From positions 30,592,203-30,656,202 of the forward strand of contig CM055112.1 of the NCBI GenBank assembly GCA_029204225.1: a stretch of DNA of 64,000 nucleotides, in the 5' to 3' direction. This document shows, one piece after another, positions 1 to 12,113 of this stretch. Position numbers and translations under genes: made by a program. A model generated the notes under the pieces. That model saw only the letters and a program-made list of their open reading frames with translations, was not told the DNA's origin and searched no databases. Positions within the stretch are counted from its first letter, which is position 1. Every line of letters begins with the position of its first letter. This stretch comes from Diphasiastrum complanatum. Lineage: Eukaryota > Streptophyta > Lycopodiopsida > Lycopodiales > Lycopodiaceae.

Positions 1-1440
1 CATGGTGTGGTTGACAACAATATTGGGCAAACATATTGGTTTTAGTTGATTGATTGTTGAAAGTCATGTTTATTTTTTGAGCTTCATTTACTTGCTAGTT
101 CTAATTTCATAATTTGCCTAGTTTATATGGTTAACTCTTGATTGACAATTATCTAGTAGTTTTGAGTTTTGATTAAATATTCAACTAGCATGCATCAATT
201 ATTTCATCTATACTACATGTTTGACTCGTATGAGAAGTGTGCTACGATCAAATAATACTTAAAGGCTTGCAATATTATACAAAGAAAGCCCAATATATGC
301 AATAATGTTAAAAATATAAAAACTATCACCATCACGTGAAACACTTGCACAAAACTTATGATATCAGAGAATACTATTTAATAGCCAATTTCCATGAAGT
401 TACTTGGCCTTCCATCTATTATGTGTAGTACAAATACCCATACAATGCGCACCCAAAATATATTTGACAAATGTGTCAATGGATAAGTGTACACATGGTT
501 ATACTAAAGAACTTAAAGTTATACTCGACGAGCACTAGTTGACAGTCCCTTTTGACCTACACCAATAAGTGGGACACACTAGAAGTTCGTCACGTGGCTT
601 ATCTCTTTTCTTAGTGAGGCCACTTGTAGGAGGCAACATACTTGTAGGAAGTAAGCATGAAATATCTGCTCTAAATTTCTTCGTGTTCAAACAATTAAGG
701 TCAGAGATATAAAAATTCAAACCTTTGGAGGCACATGGCCAACCAGAATTTGCCATGTATATGCCATTCATTGTCCACACTATCTCTTTGGGAGATCAGC
801 CTCTTCCAAGTGCATCTGGTCCTTCTGGACTAGATAATGGTCGTAAGAAGAGAGGACGAGCTACTTTATCCTTACCATGGGCCAACAAACATCCATTATC
901 GTACATCATGTGTTTTAAAAGAAATAAAACATAAATATTTTCAAAATTTTGTTAATGATTTCATTCGTCAAAGCTACATATTTCCAAGATTCCATTGATG
1001 AGCCTATGTATTTTTAAGATTCTATCCATGAAAGTTAAGTATTTTAAGATTCCATTCATGAGAACTTTCTATTTTGAGGGTAAATCAAATTTGTTAAAAA
1101 ACACATTCATATCAAAATTGTAAAAGATAATGAGGTCTTATGCCCTAGGTAGTGGTGGTCCCCAACCTTAATATGAACCATTTGATTCACGTAAGATGTA
1201 TACATACATTATGTCCTACATAATGTTGGGCGTACCTATAGTAGGCTTTAGCCACGGGCTGAGGCCTACTAAATTCAATAGCAAGCTTGCTCTCAACCAA
1301 TATGATATCAGTAAGCTATGTTAGAGAGTGTGTAACATCTATGCTCTCACCCAATAAAAGTGCGACACATCACGTAATATACATCATCTAATATTCTCCC
1401 AATGTCTTGGAGTCTACCTTTGCAGGTGCAAAAAATAGCA

Positions 1441-1443
<3 letters not shown>
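1..1443. other. Gene-free AT-rich DNA upstream of the peroxidase
   Basis: No reading frame here is longer than about 80 codons and none shows a recognisable motif. The only structure I see is the short tandem repeat at 975-1077, listed separately. It is probably old intergenic or repeat-derived sequence. Confidence 0.6.
975..1077. repeat. Three imperfect tandem units of about 33-38 bp
   Basis: The phrase 'AAGATTCCATTCATGAG' recurs three times with changes: AAGATTCCATTGATGAG, AAGATTCTATCCATGAA and AAGATTCCATTCATGAG. Each is preceded by a TATTT-rich spacer. This is a small decayed minisatellite with no coding content. Confidence 0.65.
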
Positions 1444-1484
<41 letters not shown>

Positions 1485-1535
1485 ACTCACTCACTCTCTC
1501 TCTCTCTCTCTCTCACTCACTCACTCACTCACTCA

Positions 1536-1570
<35 letters not shown>

Positions 1571-1572
1571 AC
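1444..1572. repeat. Compound microsatellite (TC)n-(ACTC)n-(TC)n-(ACTC)n-(CA)n
   Basis: A run of about 130 bp made only of TC, ACTC and CA units lies about 860 bp upstream of the peroxidase start codon. A second short TC run follows at about 1833-1864. All open frames across it are Leu-Ser or His-Thr repeats forced by the simple sequence and are not genes. Confidence 0.95.
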
Positions 1573-2431
1573 CACATGGAGGAGGTAGGAAAAAATATTC
1601 TCCTTAAACTCCCTCTTGCCTTTGGAGGTAAGAGATTAAAAAAGTCAACCTATGGAGTCAATAGGCAGCCTCACTCCTACCTCCAAATTTTTCCCTCCAC
1701 TTTTCTCATCTCAAAATATGGAAGGTAAGTGATACCTCCTACATGTGGCTCACCTCCTCAGTCTAGGAGGCTGCCACTGGAGGCAACCTCAGGTGCAGCC
1801 AACATGTCGCCCAGCCCTTTCTCTCTTGCTCTCTCCGAGTCTCTCCCTCTCTCTCTCTCTCTCCCATGGCTCCCATGGCCCCAAGGAAAGAGTGCACACA
1901 CTCCCTAAGTGTACAAGAGACACAAAAGGTGAGAGACAAAGTGCATACACGAGTGTTCCTGAACTCTTAGCAACACTTCAATCTGGGGACAATCCTTCGA
2001 CTTGTTTACCCACTACATTGTCTCTTCCACGCTCAAGCCCTTGCCTTCAGGAGATCATGAATCATGATCCTGGCATCCACGGCCCACCTCCACCACACCA
2101 CACCAAAAACCCTCGACCGTTGACACCACTTGTAACGACGCCACCTGCCAACGTATCTCTCAAAATCGCTGCTACCAAGTACCTTCTGCTCTCAATTAAC
2201 AGACCAACATTAGTTTTACATTCATTTGTGGAGCTGATCCGTGACAAACGCTTACTGTTCCAGCCATCTAACCGATCAGTGCGCGGAACTGATGAGAGTT
2301 TACCTCCTGATGATATTCTGCTGCACTTTGACAGTGATTTCTGATGCCATAGCTTGTAGTAGCTGATACGAACCAAATATATTGAACTGAAAAGTGGGTT
2401 GGTTATCTTGGTTCTGGAGCTGGACAGCAGA
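1573..2431 (+). promoter_or_regulatory. Probable peroxidase promoter and 5' UTR region
   Basis: This is the DNA just upstream of the peroxidase ATG at 2432. It has a weak TATA-like AATATATT at about 2376-2383, which is rather close to the ATG, and a short TC run at 1833-1864. No better core promoter is visible, so the call rests on position. Long open frames cross it on both strands but lack an ATG start or any motif. Confidence 0.35.
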
Positions 2432-2658
2432 ATGGATGCATTACAGGGGAAAATTTCCAAATGGAAGTTCGTGTTACTGTTAGTCATGGTGTCCGCTGAG
2501 AGTGGTACGGGGCAGCTTTCTGTGGATTACTACAAGGCTAGCTGCCCCAATCTGGAGACGATAGTGCAACAGACTATGGTGCAGAAGTTCAACGCAACGC
2601 CTGTTGTTGCAGGTGGCATGCTTCGCCTCGTTTTCCATGATTGCATGGTTCTGGTCCG

Positions 2659-2701
<43 letters not shown>

Positions 2702-5700
2702 GAGTTATAAGTTTAAGAGATTCTGAAGCATTGCCAATAACAGGGATGCGATGCTTCAGTCTTGATTTCCTCTACTCAAAACAATACAGCCGAGAAGGAT
2801 GCAGATGACAATCTATCTTTACCTGGAGACGCATTCGATGGAGTGATGCGAGCTAAGGCAGCAGTCGAAGCACAATGTCCCGGAGTGGTCTCTTGCGCTG
2901 ACCTGCTCGTAATTGCCGCTAGAGACCTCCTTGCCATGGTTAGTAGGGCACATAATTCAATGTCCATCTCATCTTGTCGCTGAATTACCAGCTTCAGAGC
3001 TACTGGGTGAAATAGGAACATCTTTCTGAGACTTACAAAGTACTCATTCAGATATCTGGCTTAACCCCTCAACAGCATACATTCACATGTGAGACATATG
3101 CTTTTCGCGCAGGTTGGAGGCCCGTCTTGGGAGGTTGCCAAAGGACGTCTGGATGGGAAGATTTCCATGGCGTCAGCAGTTCCAGGAAACCTGCCTTCTG
3201 CGACGGACGATTTGGACAAGCTCACAGCGTTGTTCGCATCCAAAGGACTGAATCAATCTGAGATGGTAGCTCTTTCTGGTGAGCAAGCATTCGCCATATC
3301 TCATAATCGACATACTTCACAAGCTTTTTGCATCAGTCATTTCCTGTTTCCCTGTACACAATTGACAGCCACATAGCTGTAAATGAGAACGTCTGTGCAG
3401 TGTTATCTGAACTGTGATTTCTGTGGTTTTGTATACTGAAAACAATAGCTGCAGTTGGCAATATTTTGTTTCTAGCTACGTTGATACCTGTTCATGCTAG
3501 CTGCAGCCTACGATCTGGAACATGTACTTAAGAGTGTCAGATTGGAACCCATATAGCTGTGACAAGCCCATCTTCCAGTCGATAACTTGTAACATGATAA
3601 TTGCAAGCCTTTTCTTTTCTTTCTGAATTGATTTTCTATTGATGTCTCCACTGTCCAGCCTCAACGGTGTAAATGGGCACTAATATTTATGGGGAGCCAG
3701 TGAAGCCTAACATTATTGAAGGGTCCTTGTGGATTGATTGGTCAATAAAAGCTCTTTTCCCAAGATGCTGACTCCTATTTAGCTAATCTTAAGACTGTTT
3801 TTGTTTGCTACCTTTTAAACAATTTCCCAGCTATAATGTCTTTTATGGATTTCCAACAAAGCCCAAATTTGAAGTTTGAGATTCATAATCCTTTACAAGG
3901 ACAAAATAAGGATGATAAGGATGTGTACCTCCCTTTCCCATGAGTGTAAGGATTTGCTTTGAAGATTCTTAAACATGCATCTTAGTTTTAAGGGGGACAC
4001 TTGATCTTGGGATAAAAGAAACTTTGGATGCCAAGATAACCCCAAGAGAGCCAAATCTCATTGGATATGTTCATGAACATAAATAAATCTTGCAAAGGTT
4101 GCCTTTGCTTAGAAAATTTTGTATTGAGGCTATGTTTAGCAAAGTCCTTGAACTCGTAGAAATATTGAACCTCACAGTATGTATAGGGGAGGGCCTCGGG
4201 ACCTTCCCCTGCCGTGAAACCAACAAATGTTTTTGTTTTGGTTCTTTAAAATAAACTTTTTTAATTTTACAAATTTTAAGGTTACTACTTGCTAAAATAT
4301 AGTAATTTCGTATGTTTGCAACTTTTTAAAAATACCAAGTCCCAAATTTGTGTGTATTTAGTTTTTCAAAAATAGCGATAATACATTATGCAATTTTCTA
4401 AAAATAGGAACTATACCTTACAAGATTGTAAAGTGCTTTTGAAAATTTTTAAAAATAGTGAAGGTACCTTACAACTTGTAAGGTATTTATTGCTCTTAGA
4501 ATTTTCAAAAAGTAATTTCAAGTGCAATATTATGCCAAATACACTCTAAAAAAATCTGGAGGTTGTTACGAACTCAAAAGTGACCTTGCCTTCCTTTCTT
4601 TGCATGCTATGGAGTTTGATAACCATCTCATCTGATTTTTTTGCATGTTATTAGATCTAAAGTACATATAATTTTTTTTTTGAGTGAACATTGTGCTCAT
4701 AAAAAGGTCTTTAAAAGATTTGAGAGACACATTATGACTCATGAAGATGCATAAGTGAGACTCATGAAAAAGTTTGGACCATAAAAAGAGGTCTTATGCA
4801 CCATCCTTTATGCTTGGGAAAGATCTTTTTAGTGACTTTTAAAATTGGTTCATTGAGTGTTCAATTAAGGCTCGACCTAACGTCATTGCCATAATTTTAC
4901 GGTCGTTCTACCAAATGCGAAGGTCACAAAAAAGACGCATTCCCTACATAAAGAATGAGGCTTAGTGAGACCTATTTATGGGCCACCCTTTTAGGCTTTT
5001 TATGAATAATCTTTGAAAAACTTTTAATCACCTGAATATTTATAGATTATAATACACTAAGGACATGTAGCTCTCTTTCCCCAACATAAAGAATGATGAA
5101 TTGCACCTCTATTTATCTAGCACAATGCACGCTCAAGCCCTGTTTATGGCCAACACTTTATAACCTTTTTAGGGCCACAATATTCTCTAGAAATTTTTCA
5201 TGGACCTTGGAGATTTTTGCTTATTCCAAAGTTCAGAATTTCATGGGGCCCACTTTTAGACCATTTAGGCCATTGTGTCTTTCAAAAACTCTTTCATGTA
5301 CCCTTGAAAGCCTTTAATTGATGTCCCATTGTAGTTGAGTTGGATAAGAGTGTTTCTTATGGTAGCTGCGACCTAGGCTCAATTCTTAGTCTACATGATG
5401 TACTTAGTGTTCTTTAAAAAAAAATTCAATGGCCCAAATTTGTCTTTTATTTTTTATAGGCTATTATATCTACCTCCAATTAGACTTTTTATAAGCCATA
5501 ATGTGCTTTCGAAAGTTTATGGACTTCAAAATTCATACTTTGCCAACATGTTGCTTTCATGTGGTTTAAATTTATTTGATGGTTTTAGGAAAACCAGGGA
5601 ATCCACCAATCTAATGGCAACCAAGGAATTTAGTTTAGTGCAGGTTTTAGACCTATGCTAGATTGACCATCAGCCACCCAGATATAATCCTTTAATTAGC

Positions 5701-8075
5701 AATTATGCAACTTGTGAAGGCCACTTGTAGAGGTTCAAAATTAGTATCTATTATCCACCAAAGTCAAATTTGTGACATAAGCTTCACACAACTTCCAAGA
5801 AAGACATGACTCAAGAGGGATTCTATGATTAATGTATTTTTGAATGAGACTAAGTTTCTACTAATCCAACTTTTCATTAAATAAGTTCCACCACCCTCAT
5901 AGGTTGACATGAATTTAAAACTCTTTTCCAACAATCTCCTTGGGTTTAACCGTTGGAAACTAAGTTCATATAGTGATGGGTTGAAGTATTATCGTCTATG
6001 TTTGAATATGATTTGAACATGACATAATTCGTAAAGGAAATGGCCCACATGACATTAATTGAGAACTTCAAACAAAATTTAGTAGTCCTTAAACATTTAC
6101 TTTCTCTTTTATAATCATATATGTTCCATTCCACCTTCCCAGCAATGGATTGACAAATGTCAGTTGCCATAGATGCAAAAATGACACATGTGGAGCAATG
6201 TCCATGGGCTTTATGCCCATTCGGTCCTCTATCCCAAAAAGTCAATGGGCCATAGTTTTGTCAAAATGTCCATAGGCTTATTGAAAAGCCCTAAGTGCTT
6301 ATTAGCATAATGCCATTTCAAATGGTAACTTCAAAGACCAATATAAAAAGTAGAACAATTATGGGATGAAGCTTATTAAAATAAATTGCAAAATACCAAT
6401 AAGTATTTTAGTATAGGGGAAGGTCTACCAGGCCATTATGTTGCCCTCAATTAAGGCCCTTTTGACAATGAAACGACCGAGGAAGGCTCAGTGCTAAAAA
6501 AAATCGGCATAATCTAGAGGTACCGCAAATTTTTTCGAAAATCGACTTTAGAGATATAATGCAGGATGTTGACTTCTTAAAAACCGATAAAATTTTGATT
6601 TTGTAAGAAATGGTATGTTTATTCAAATATATGTATGATCCTAAACGGTTGGCTTATGAATATATATGATGCATGTTGATCATTATATACTTCAGGAACG
6701 GTTGGGAAGTTATATCTTGCAGGTGCTCGACCTTTTGCACAACTTTTTATAGAAGTTATATTTGTATACCTATTGATACGTGGCTAGTTTCTAGCCTTAT
6801 GATAATACATTGTACCATGAAACTTATTGTTGGAGCGAGCTAGGTTGATGCCCAAGAAAAATAGTTGGATGCCAACGATTTTTAAAATTCTTTTGTATGA
6901 TGTAATTTAGCAAAAAAAATTAAGTTCATTTAATGCACTATTATTTAACAAGGTTAGCTATTATAACCGGCAATCTTTGATAGTTGTATGATTTTAGAAT
7001 GCAACATTTTTGAGTTGAAGATTTTAGAGGGCATGATTTTTCAAAAGCCGACATCCATTGAAAGATGTAGGATATCAAAGGGAAACTTGAGGGAAGTTTC
7101 TCAAGCACTCGAGGAAGCATATCTTCCCCTACTTGAAAACAATTTTTTTTTTATTCTTTTTTTAACTTGCACTGGCAAGCAGTGCTCGTAAAAAAGTTTC
7201 AAACTAACCTTATAAAAAACTTTCAAAACTATTATGAGATCCATAAAAGGTTAAATAAAACCATAAAACCTAAGATTTATAACTAAAACCAGCTGATTTT
7301 CAGCCATATAAAAAGTCTATAGATCTAAAATGAAGTTGAGAAAAATAAATTTTAACAATTGGGCTGTTTTGTACTTGTGTTTTTGGTGAGCACTGCCAGT
7401 GATGAGTATATCTGACATAGTGCAAAAAAACAATGATAATACAGTGAGTATGATTGTAAAACTCAGATGATGCTTGATAGTGATGGATAGAACCTAATTA
7501 CAGCATTTTCCAAAGAGCTAGCTGCTATAATACGACTGCTAATTACTCAAATTTCAATGGAGGTTTCAATTTGCGTCTTGTTTTTTGCTCTTTTTGTTGT
7601 TGGCTTTGATTGATCACCATATGCTTGATTGAACACGGTGGGTTGTGTCTTTGCAGGTGCGCACTCAGTGGGTTTTGCTCACTGCAATCAGTTCATGCGC
7701 CGGGTCTACAACTTCAATGCCACCTACAAGATCGACCCCACAATTAATCCTCTCTATGCAGCCCAGCTCCGAGAGAGCTGCCCGCAGGTGAACCTTGACC
7801 CCACTGTCGTGGTCTTCCTCGATGACACAACCCCTCGCATATTTGACAACGTCTACTACCAAAACGCACAGAAAGGCCTCGCATTGCTCAGTTCAGATCA
7901 AGTGCTCTTCACCGATGAGAGGACGAGACCTATAGTCAACAGCTTTGCTGCCGACAACAGCACATTCTTGAACAGCTTTGTAAGCGCAATGCAGAAGCTC
8001 ACCAGCGTCGGTGTGAAGACGAGGGGCTCGGCAGATGGAGAGATCCGCCAAAATTGCGGCGCTGTCAACACCTAG
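2432..8075 (+). CDS. Class III secretory peroxidase, four exons
   Basis: Exons 2432-2653, 2744-2938, 3113-3278 and 7657-8075 join to 333 codons, the usual family size, with GT-AG introns at the three classic plant peroxidase positions. The family uses H2O2 to oxidise phenolics in the apoplast or vacuole (lignin and wall cross-linking, defence). Visible features: a signal peptide of about residues 1-27, with the mature protein probably starting at Gln28; distal Arg65 and His69 in LRLVFHDC; GCDASVL after intron 1; VGGPSW; proximal haem His197 in GAHSVGFAHC. All eight structural cysteines are present (ASCP, HDC, GCDA, QCPG, SCAD, AHC, ESCP, QNC). The usual FFHDCFV is VFHDCMV here. I chose ATG2432 because it gives a clean hydrophobic signal; no in-frame ATG lies just upstream. 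Intron 3 is 4.4 kb. It is the only intact gene in the window. Family confidence is high; substrate unknown. Confidence 0.95.
2654..2743 (+). repeat. Peroxidase intron 1, half filled by (TC)n
   Basis: Intron 1 is only 90 bp, and its 5' half (about 2658-2701) is a TC microsatellite starting right after the GTCCGT donor. The acceptor is AACAG before GGATGCGATGC. The non-canonical +3 to +6 donor bases and the adjacent slippery repeat could affect splicing efficiency. Confidence 0.85.
3279..7656 (+). other. Peroxidase intron 3 (4.4 kb), repeat-filled
   Basis: The donor is GTGAGC after CTTTCTG and the acceptor is TTTGCAG before GTGCGCAC. The interior is AT-rich and has no coding motif. It contains one member of the composite repeat at about 4185-4505 and a possible second scrap near 6412-6470 ('TATAGGGGAAGGTC'). 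The large size probably reflects old insertions. A short frame at 6988-7191 has no motif. Confidence 0.8.
4185..4505 (-). repeat. Composite repeat: GC-rich palindromic head plus AT-rich body with CCTTACA/TGTAAGG palindromes
   Basis: The head (about 4188-4213) reads GGGAGGGCCTCGGGACCTTCCCC, a near inverted repeat. The body follows with CTAAAAATAG-type phrases and ACCTTACAACTTGTAAGGT at about 4467. The same order (GGGGAAGGCCC head, T-rich stretch, CCTTACA...TGTAAGG body) occurs at 57620-57870. GC-rich heads alone occur at 23808-23915, 58025-58110 and 58930-59055. This looks like a dispersed non-coding element of unknown class; orientation is nominal. Confidence 0.6.
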
Positions 8076-8130
8076 CAGCATCCCAATCCTGATTTCTCGA
8101 ACCGTCATAGCTATGACCTCTTAAGTAATG

Positions 8131-8157
8131 TGAGAGAGAGAGAGAGAGAGAGAGAGA
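8131..8157. repeat. (GA)n microsatellite in the peroxidase 3' region
   Basis: A GA run begins 56 bp after the stop codon and probably lies in the 3' UTR. A second GA run follows at 8428-8458. No canonical AATAAA is seen between the stop and 8300. Confidence 0.9.
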
Positions 8158-8425
8158 AAAGAATGTGTGCTCAGTTACAGAAAATGTGTTTTGGACATTC
8201 TCATTGTACACGTTTGCCTAAAATGTTTTTGAAGGGCAGTTGCAAAGCAGTTAAAGTGAGAAAATTAGGAAAGAGAAACTTCTAGAAACTAGAAAGAGAA
8301 AAGAGTATAAAATGGCCCGATGGCAAGAGACAAAGAGAGGAGCGCCAGACAAAGGGTGCGTGTTTTTATGTTTAAGTATTTTTTAGGGGTTTTTAGGGAT
8401 AATGTGAGAAACAGTGATAATGTGA

Positions 8426-8427
<2 letters not shown>

Positions 8428-8458
<31 letters not shown>
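8428..8458. repeat. (GA)n microsatellite
   Basis: This is a pure GA run downstream of the peroxidase. With 8131-8157 it mirrors the TC runs upstream of and inside the gene. Confidence 0.9.
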
Positions 8459-8460
<2 letters not shown>

Positions 8461-8542
8461 CTATTCTAAGTGACATCTATATTTGTCTATTTATTTATTT
8501 ATAAATAAGCATCACTAATCTATGGACATTTTTTTTTATTTT

Positions 8543-8666
8543 TAGCTTTGTCGTGATAGTGGTAAGCGATTGTGCCAATTTGTTGGCTTTGTCCTGACAA
8601 TGGTAAGTGATTATGACAATTTGTTAGCTTCGTTGTGATAGCGGTAAGCTATTGTGACAATTTGTT
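8543..8666. repeat. Three-unit 41-bp tandem repeat
   Basis: Three units start at 8543, 8585 and 8626. Each has the form GCTTTGTCGTGATAGTGG followed by TAAGCGATTGTG and CAATTTGTT, with substitutions but almost no length change. The function is unknown. Confidence 0.85.
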
Positions 8667-10639
8667 AAAAGCTTAAGTGACTCTTTAAGTGAGTTTGAGT
8701 GATAAAAATGAGTTCTTTTTGTTTTAATTTTTTTGAATGCAAATTCTTTTTAAAGCGTTTTAAATATTCCACACAAAAAGATTAGTGAATTGCATTAATG
8801 AGCATTGATCAATGAGCCTGTGAAGTCGATATTTCATATATTTATCAGGAAGCATTCCTAATCTAAGGAAAAGTTTTATTCTATTACATAGTTGTATGTC
8901 ACCAAAAAATAGCGAATTGCATTTAATGAGCATTGACACTAGGATTTCGCATGTGGGATTAACTTTAAAGCATTGAATATCCTCCTTGATGATTTTAGAA
9001 GCATTGAATGTCCTCCTTGATTACATCTTTTAGAAGGGTAATTTTAGAAATTCTTGCCTTATAAATGTGTAACTGAAAAGTCCTCCAATGAATGATGAGC
9101 TCAAGAAAAAATCCTTTCTTTTTCTTGAGGTAGAGTGAGGTTGAGGGACTCTGGAGTACTCCAAATTAGGACATACAAGACTCAAAAACAAATGTGCCAC
9201 TAGATCCTAGTTAAAATCTATTAATATGAAAATTTGATATCGTTTTTTATGTGAGTAACAAATGAATAATTGTGGCAGGCCGCTTCACCCTCTTTTATAA
9301 TGACATTCTCCTTCAAACACTAGCTAAATTTATTTTTCATGTATAATAAATGGATGTCATTATTGGAATATTTTACTAAGGATGATTGAGAAAACAAAAA
9401 ACAATAATATGGTGTAGTTTTATTAATATCTCAAATTGTACTTCTCATTCGCTATCAACGACATATCTTATAATGTAATGAAATATATCATAGCAACTGA
9501 CAAAAGATGACAAAGAAACATTTCTAGTTTGTAGAAGGAAATCTCAAAGCAAAGAAACCATGTTTACTCTTAAAAACATAAAAAGAATCGATTTCAAGCT
9601 CGTAGGACTTTCAAAGATGCAGGTTGCACCAAAAAACAATGACAACTCCTTGTGTCTTCCCCCCCTTGTATTAGAATGTTCTTGCTCATTATGCCCAAAA
9701 AAGCTTCGAACTACTCGTGGAAGCATGAAAATATAACAATGAACTATTGTAAAAAACAAGGTAAATAAGGGTCGATATTATCTTCCACAAGTTTGGCTTT
9801 TTGACAAAATTAAACAAATTAATAGGATAATGTAATTTAAGTAATTGAGTTGTGGCTCCTTTGGGAACATGGTCACGATAGTCTACTTGTGAGCAATGAT
9901 TTATCATAGAAAAAAATAATCATTAGCAGATTGTGTTTGAATTGAGTTCACACACAATGGAGTTCAATGTAAGAAGAGTGATCTTTGTCATGCTGCTTCT
10001 CAGATCCACATACATTGGTTGAAGCTGAAAACTCAATCGAGAAGCAAGAAGGTTGCATTGACATCGAATTGCCTAAGGCCAAATGTCTATGATGTAAGAG
10101 ACTTCAAAATAAAATATTTTAAAAAAACTCACAACAATTCTTACAATTTTTCTCAAAAGAAGAAAGTGTGCTTTAAGTTCATAAAACCTAAGATTGTATG
10201 TTCAGAAACAGAAAAGATTCTGAGTTAAGAAACAAAATTGGAACAATTTATCAATTTGAAAAATGAGGAACCACCATTAAATTTCAAGTAAGCATTAATG
10301 TCATGCAAGTCATGTAAAAATAAATTTGGAAATTAAAGGCATCTCACTTTTACTCAAAATTAGTACTGTGTAGCAAGAACCACAAAATTGACAAAACAAA
10401 AATATTAGACATGAAATGAGTCTTTTTGAATGTTAGAGCAATCGGTCAATCAAGCTAGAAGCAACAAACTAACCAGTAAAAGAATCATGTTTGCAAGTTG
10501 TAGGTATGGTGAAGTAAATCACACTTTTCATGCTTCTGTCTATTTGTGCATCTTGCTCTCATTATATAAACAGTACCCTAATTACTTTTGGACAATCCCA
10601 TTTTGTTTTGGACTATCTTTGGGTGTCTTCACTATCATA
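8667..10639. other. Gene-free AT-rich stretch
   Basis: I see only short frames (under 75 codons) without motifs, and no clear repeat terminus. A frame at 10019-10228 is Lys/Asn-rich because of base composition. Confidence 0.55.
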
Positions 10640-10775
10640 TATTTTGAAATGCTCTAAAATTTCTTTCACATACTTTGTCTGAATTAGTGCAATACTATCA
10701 TGCCTTCACCAAATTTTCACTCCCAAACAATAGTGCATCAAACCAAGACCATGATGGAGTTTAATCTTCACTCCT
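10640..10775 (-). pseudogene. Copia reverse transcriptase fragment
   Basis: On the minus strand this translates to GLMHYCLGVKIW, a stop, then SIALIQTKYVKEIL. That matches the RT block LGLMHYCLGVEVW...QTKYVNEVL seen in the copia RT at 18909-20272. Only this block survives. It is a scrap of the same copia clade. Confidence 0.75.
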
Positions 10776-10780
10776 ATTCA

Positions 10781-10905
10781 CTTCATCGACTTTGAAGCAG
10801 AGCGAGATCAAATCGACGTACTCGACTTTGACTCCATCGACAACGACATCAACTCAAGGGCGAATAGTCGACTCAACTCATTCGACATCTTCGACGGTTC
10901 ATCAA
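10781..10905. repeat. TCGAC-rich cluster
   Basis: Seven TCGAC words occur in about 110 bp, with irregular spacers such as TTTGACTCCA and AACGACATC. The surrounding DNA is AT-rich, so the cluster stands out. It may be part of a decayed LTR; no coding frame crosses it. Confidence 0.6.
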
Positions 10906-11612
10906 ATATCACTAGTCAAAATGGAGCTCTTCTTCCGACATAGACTACGTCACAGTTCAATATAGTACTATGCAGTAACTATGCGGTAACTACACTACTT
11001 CATGACCGTTATTCACACAATTGTTGCAATTGATGGTTGTATATATATACACAATAAATTAAAGGGAGATGAATAATCAAAGAGTGAGTAATCAGAGAGT
11101 ACATGAGTAATCATAGTCTCTCAATTACCAGAAACGTGAAATAGAGTTCCTCCTTGAACTCCATTGTATCAAACTATTTGATCTAGAATTAGAGAACATT
11201 AGAGAGAGTGAAAGTAATTCAAGAAGTAGAGGTATTATTCAATCACAACACATAGTGCATTACTACTATGAACCATTCTCGAGCACAGGATCGTGATCTG
11301 ATAGTTGTATTTACAATAGCTATTACATAGATTCTCTATTTTCTTTACATGTGTTTGCACTGACAAATGCTTTCTGATAATTTCTTTCTCTGCTACTGAT
11401 ACTCGTTCCCATGACTCATTCGGAATATCTAACTCGAAGGAAGCATGGCTATCATAGACGCCTAACTGTATCGATGCCTTCATGGCTGTCTTCAACACCT
11501 AAAAAGATATTCCTCTGGTCAATCTAATTAATAGCCAGAATCTACAGTTTGTAACGATCATGTTATAATTTAATACTGTGTTTCTCTTGTCTAATTTCAT
11601 ATTAAGCAAGAG
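10906..11612 (+). mobile_element. Probable copia LTR region, start not defined
   Basis: The segment contains TATATATATACACAATAAA near 11040 and ends just before a tRNA-Met type primer site. It therefore probably contains a 5' LTR, but I could not find a matching second copy or a clear TG start. Frames at 11235-11498 are not recognisable. Confidence 0.4.
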
Positions 11613-11623
11613 TGGTATCAGAG
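11613..11623 (+). other. Copia primer-binding site (tRNA-iMet)
   Basis: The sequence TGGTATCAGAG is the complement of the 3' end of plant initiator tRNA-Met, used by most plant copia elements. It is followed by a leader and then by a gag N-terminus from 11734. Confidence 0.8.
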
Positions 11624-11733
11624 CTAATAAATAATTCCTTAATGCTTGTACCACCCGAACGAGTGGTATTTAGAGCCCAATTCAAACTTTCATGAGTATT
11701 CATGACTAATTACCATTTCTTAGATTGTTCATC

Positions 11734-11936
11734 ATGCAAGGTACATCTTTGGAGATGCGGTTGATCAATAAGTTCAATGGTGATGATTTCCACATGTAAA
11801 AATTCAAAATGAAAATGATACTCATTGAATAGATAGACCTACTGAACCTGACATACTGACCACTAGGGAAGCTAAGGATGGCAAAGCACTTGCCATTGTA
11901 TCTAAATCTTAAAGATTCACAAATAGCTCATGTAGC
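11734..11936 (+). pseudogene. Copia gag N-terminal fragment
   Basis: From ATG11734 the frame reads LINKFNGDDFHM, a stop where Trp is normal, then KFKMKMILIE, the copia Gag start motif (F-x-G-x-[ND]-[YF]-x-x-W-x-x-K-M). It ends after LNLKDSQIAHVAG, the 'L..I..SQI.H' gag block, with at least two stops and a frame change between. The next recognisable feature, an LTR, starts 178 bp later, so the element is truncated. Confidence 0.7.
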
Positions 11937-12113
11937 AGGTTGTTCCAGTTAGCTTGTTTACAGTACATTGAAGTTGATTATCTGATTTTTTGAGTGTGCA
12001 TTGAAGTTGAGAGAGAAATATTGCTATAAACCAAAGATTAAGGAGTGAGTTTGCAAAGTTGAGACTACAGTCTATATCTCCATCATTCAAGATTTGTTCT
12101 AGAGTGATAGGGT

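Noticed and set aside
1402-1728. Open frames of Leu/Ser and His/Thr repeats on the plus strand
   Set aside because: They arise from the (TC)n, (ACTC)n and (CA)n microsatellite; no start context or motif.
1745-2344. 199-codon plus-strand frame just upstream of the peroxidase
   Set aside because: It opens with GTG, crosses a TC run, has no domain and lies in the likely promoter/5' UTR. Probably chance.
2062-2487. 141-codon minus-strand frame overlapping peroxidase exon 1
   Set aside because: Antisense shadow of the promoter and first exon; no motif.
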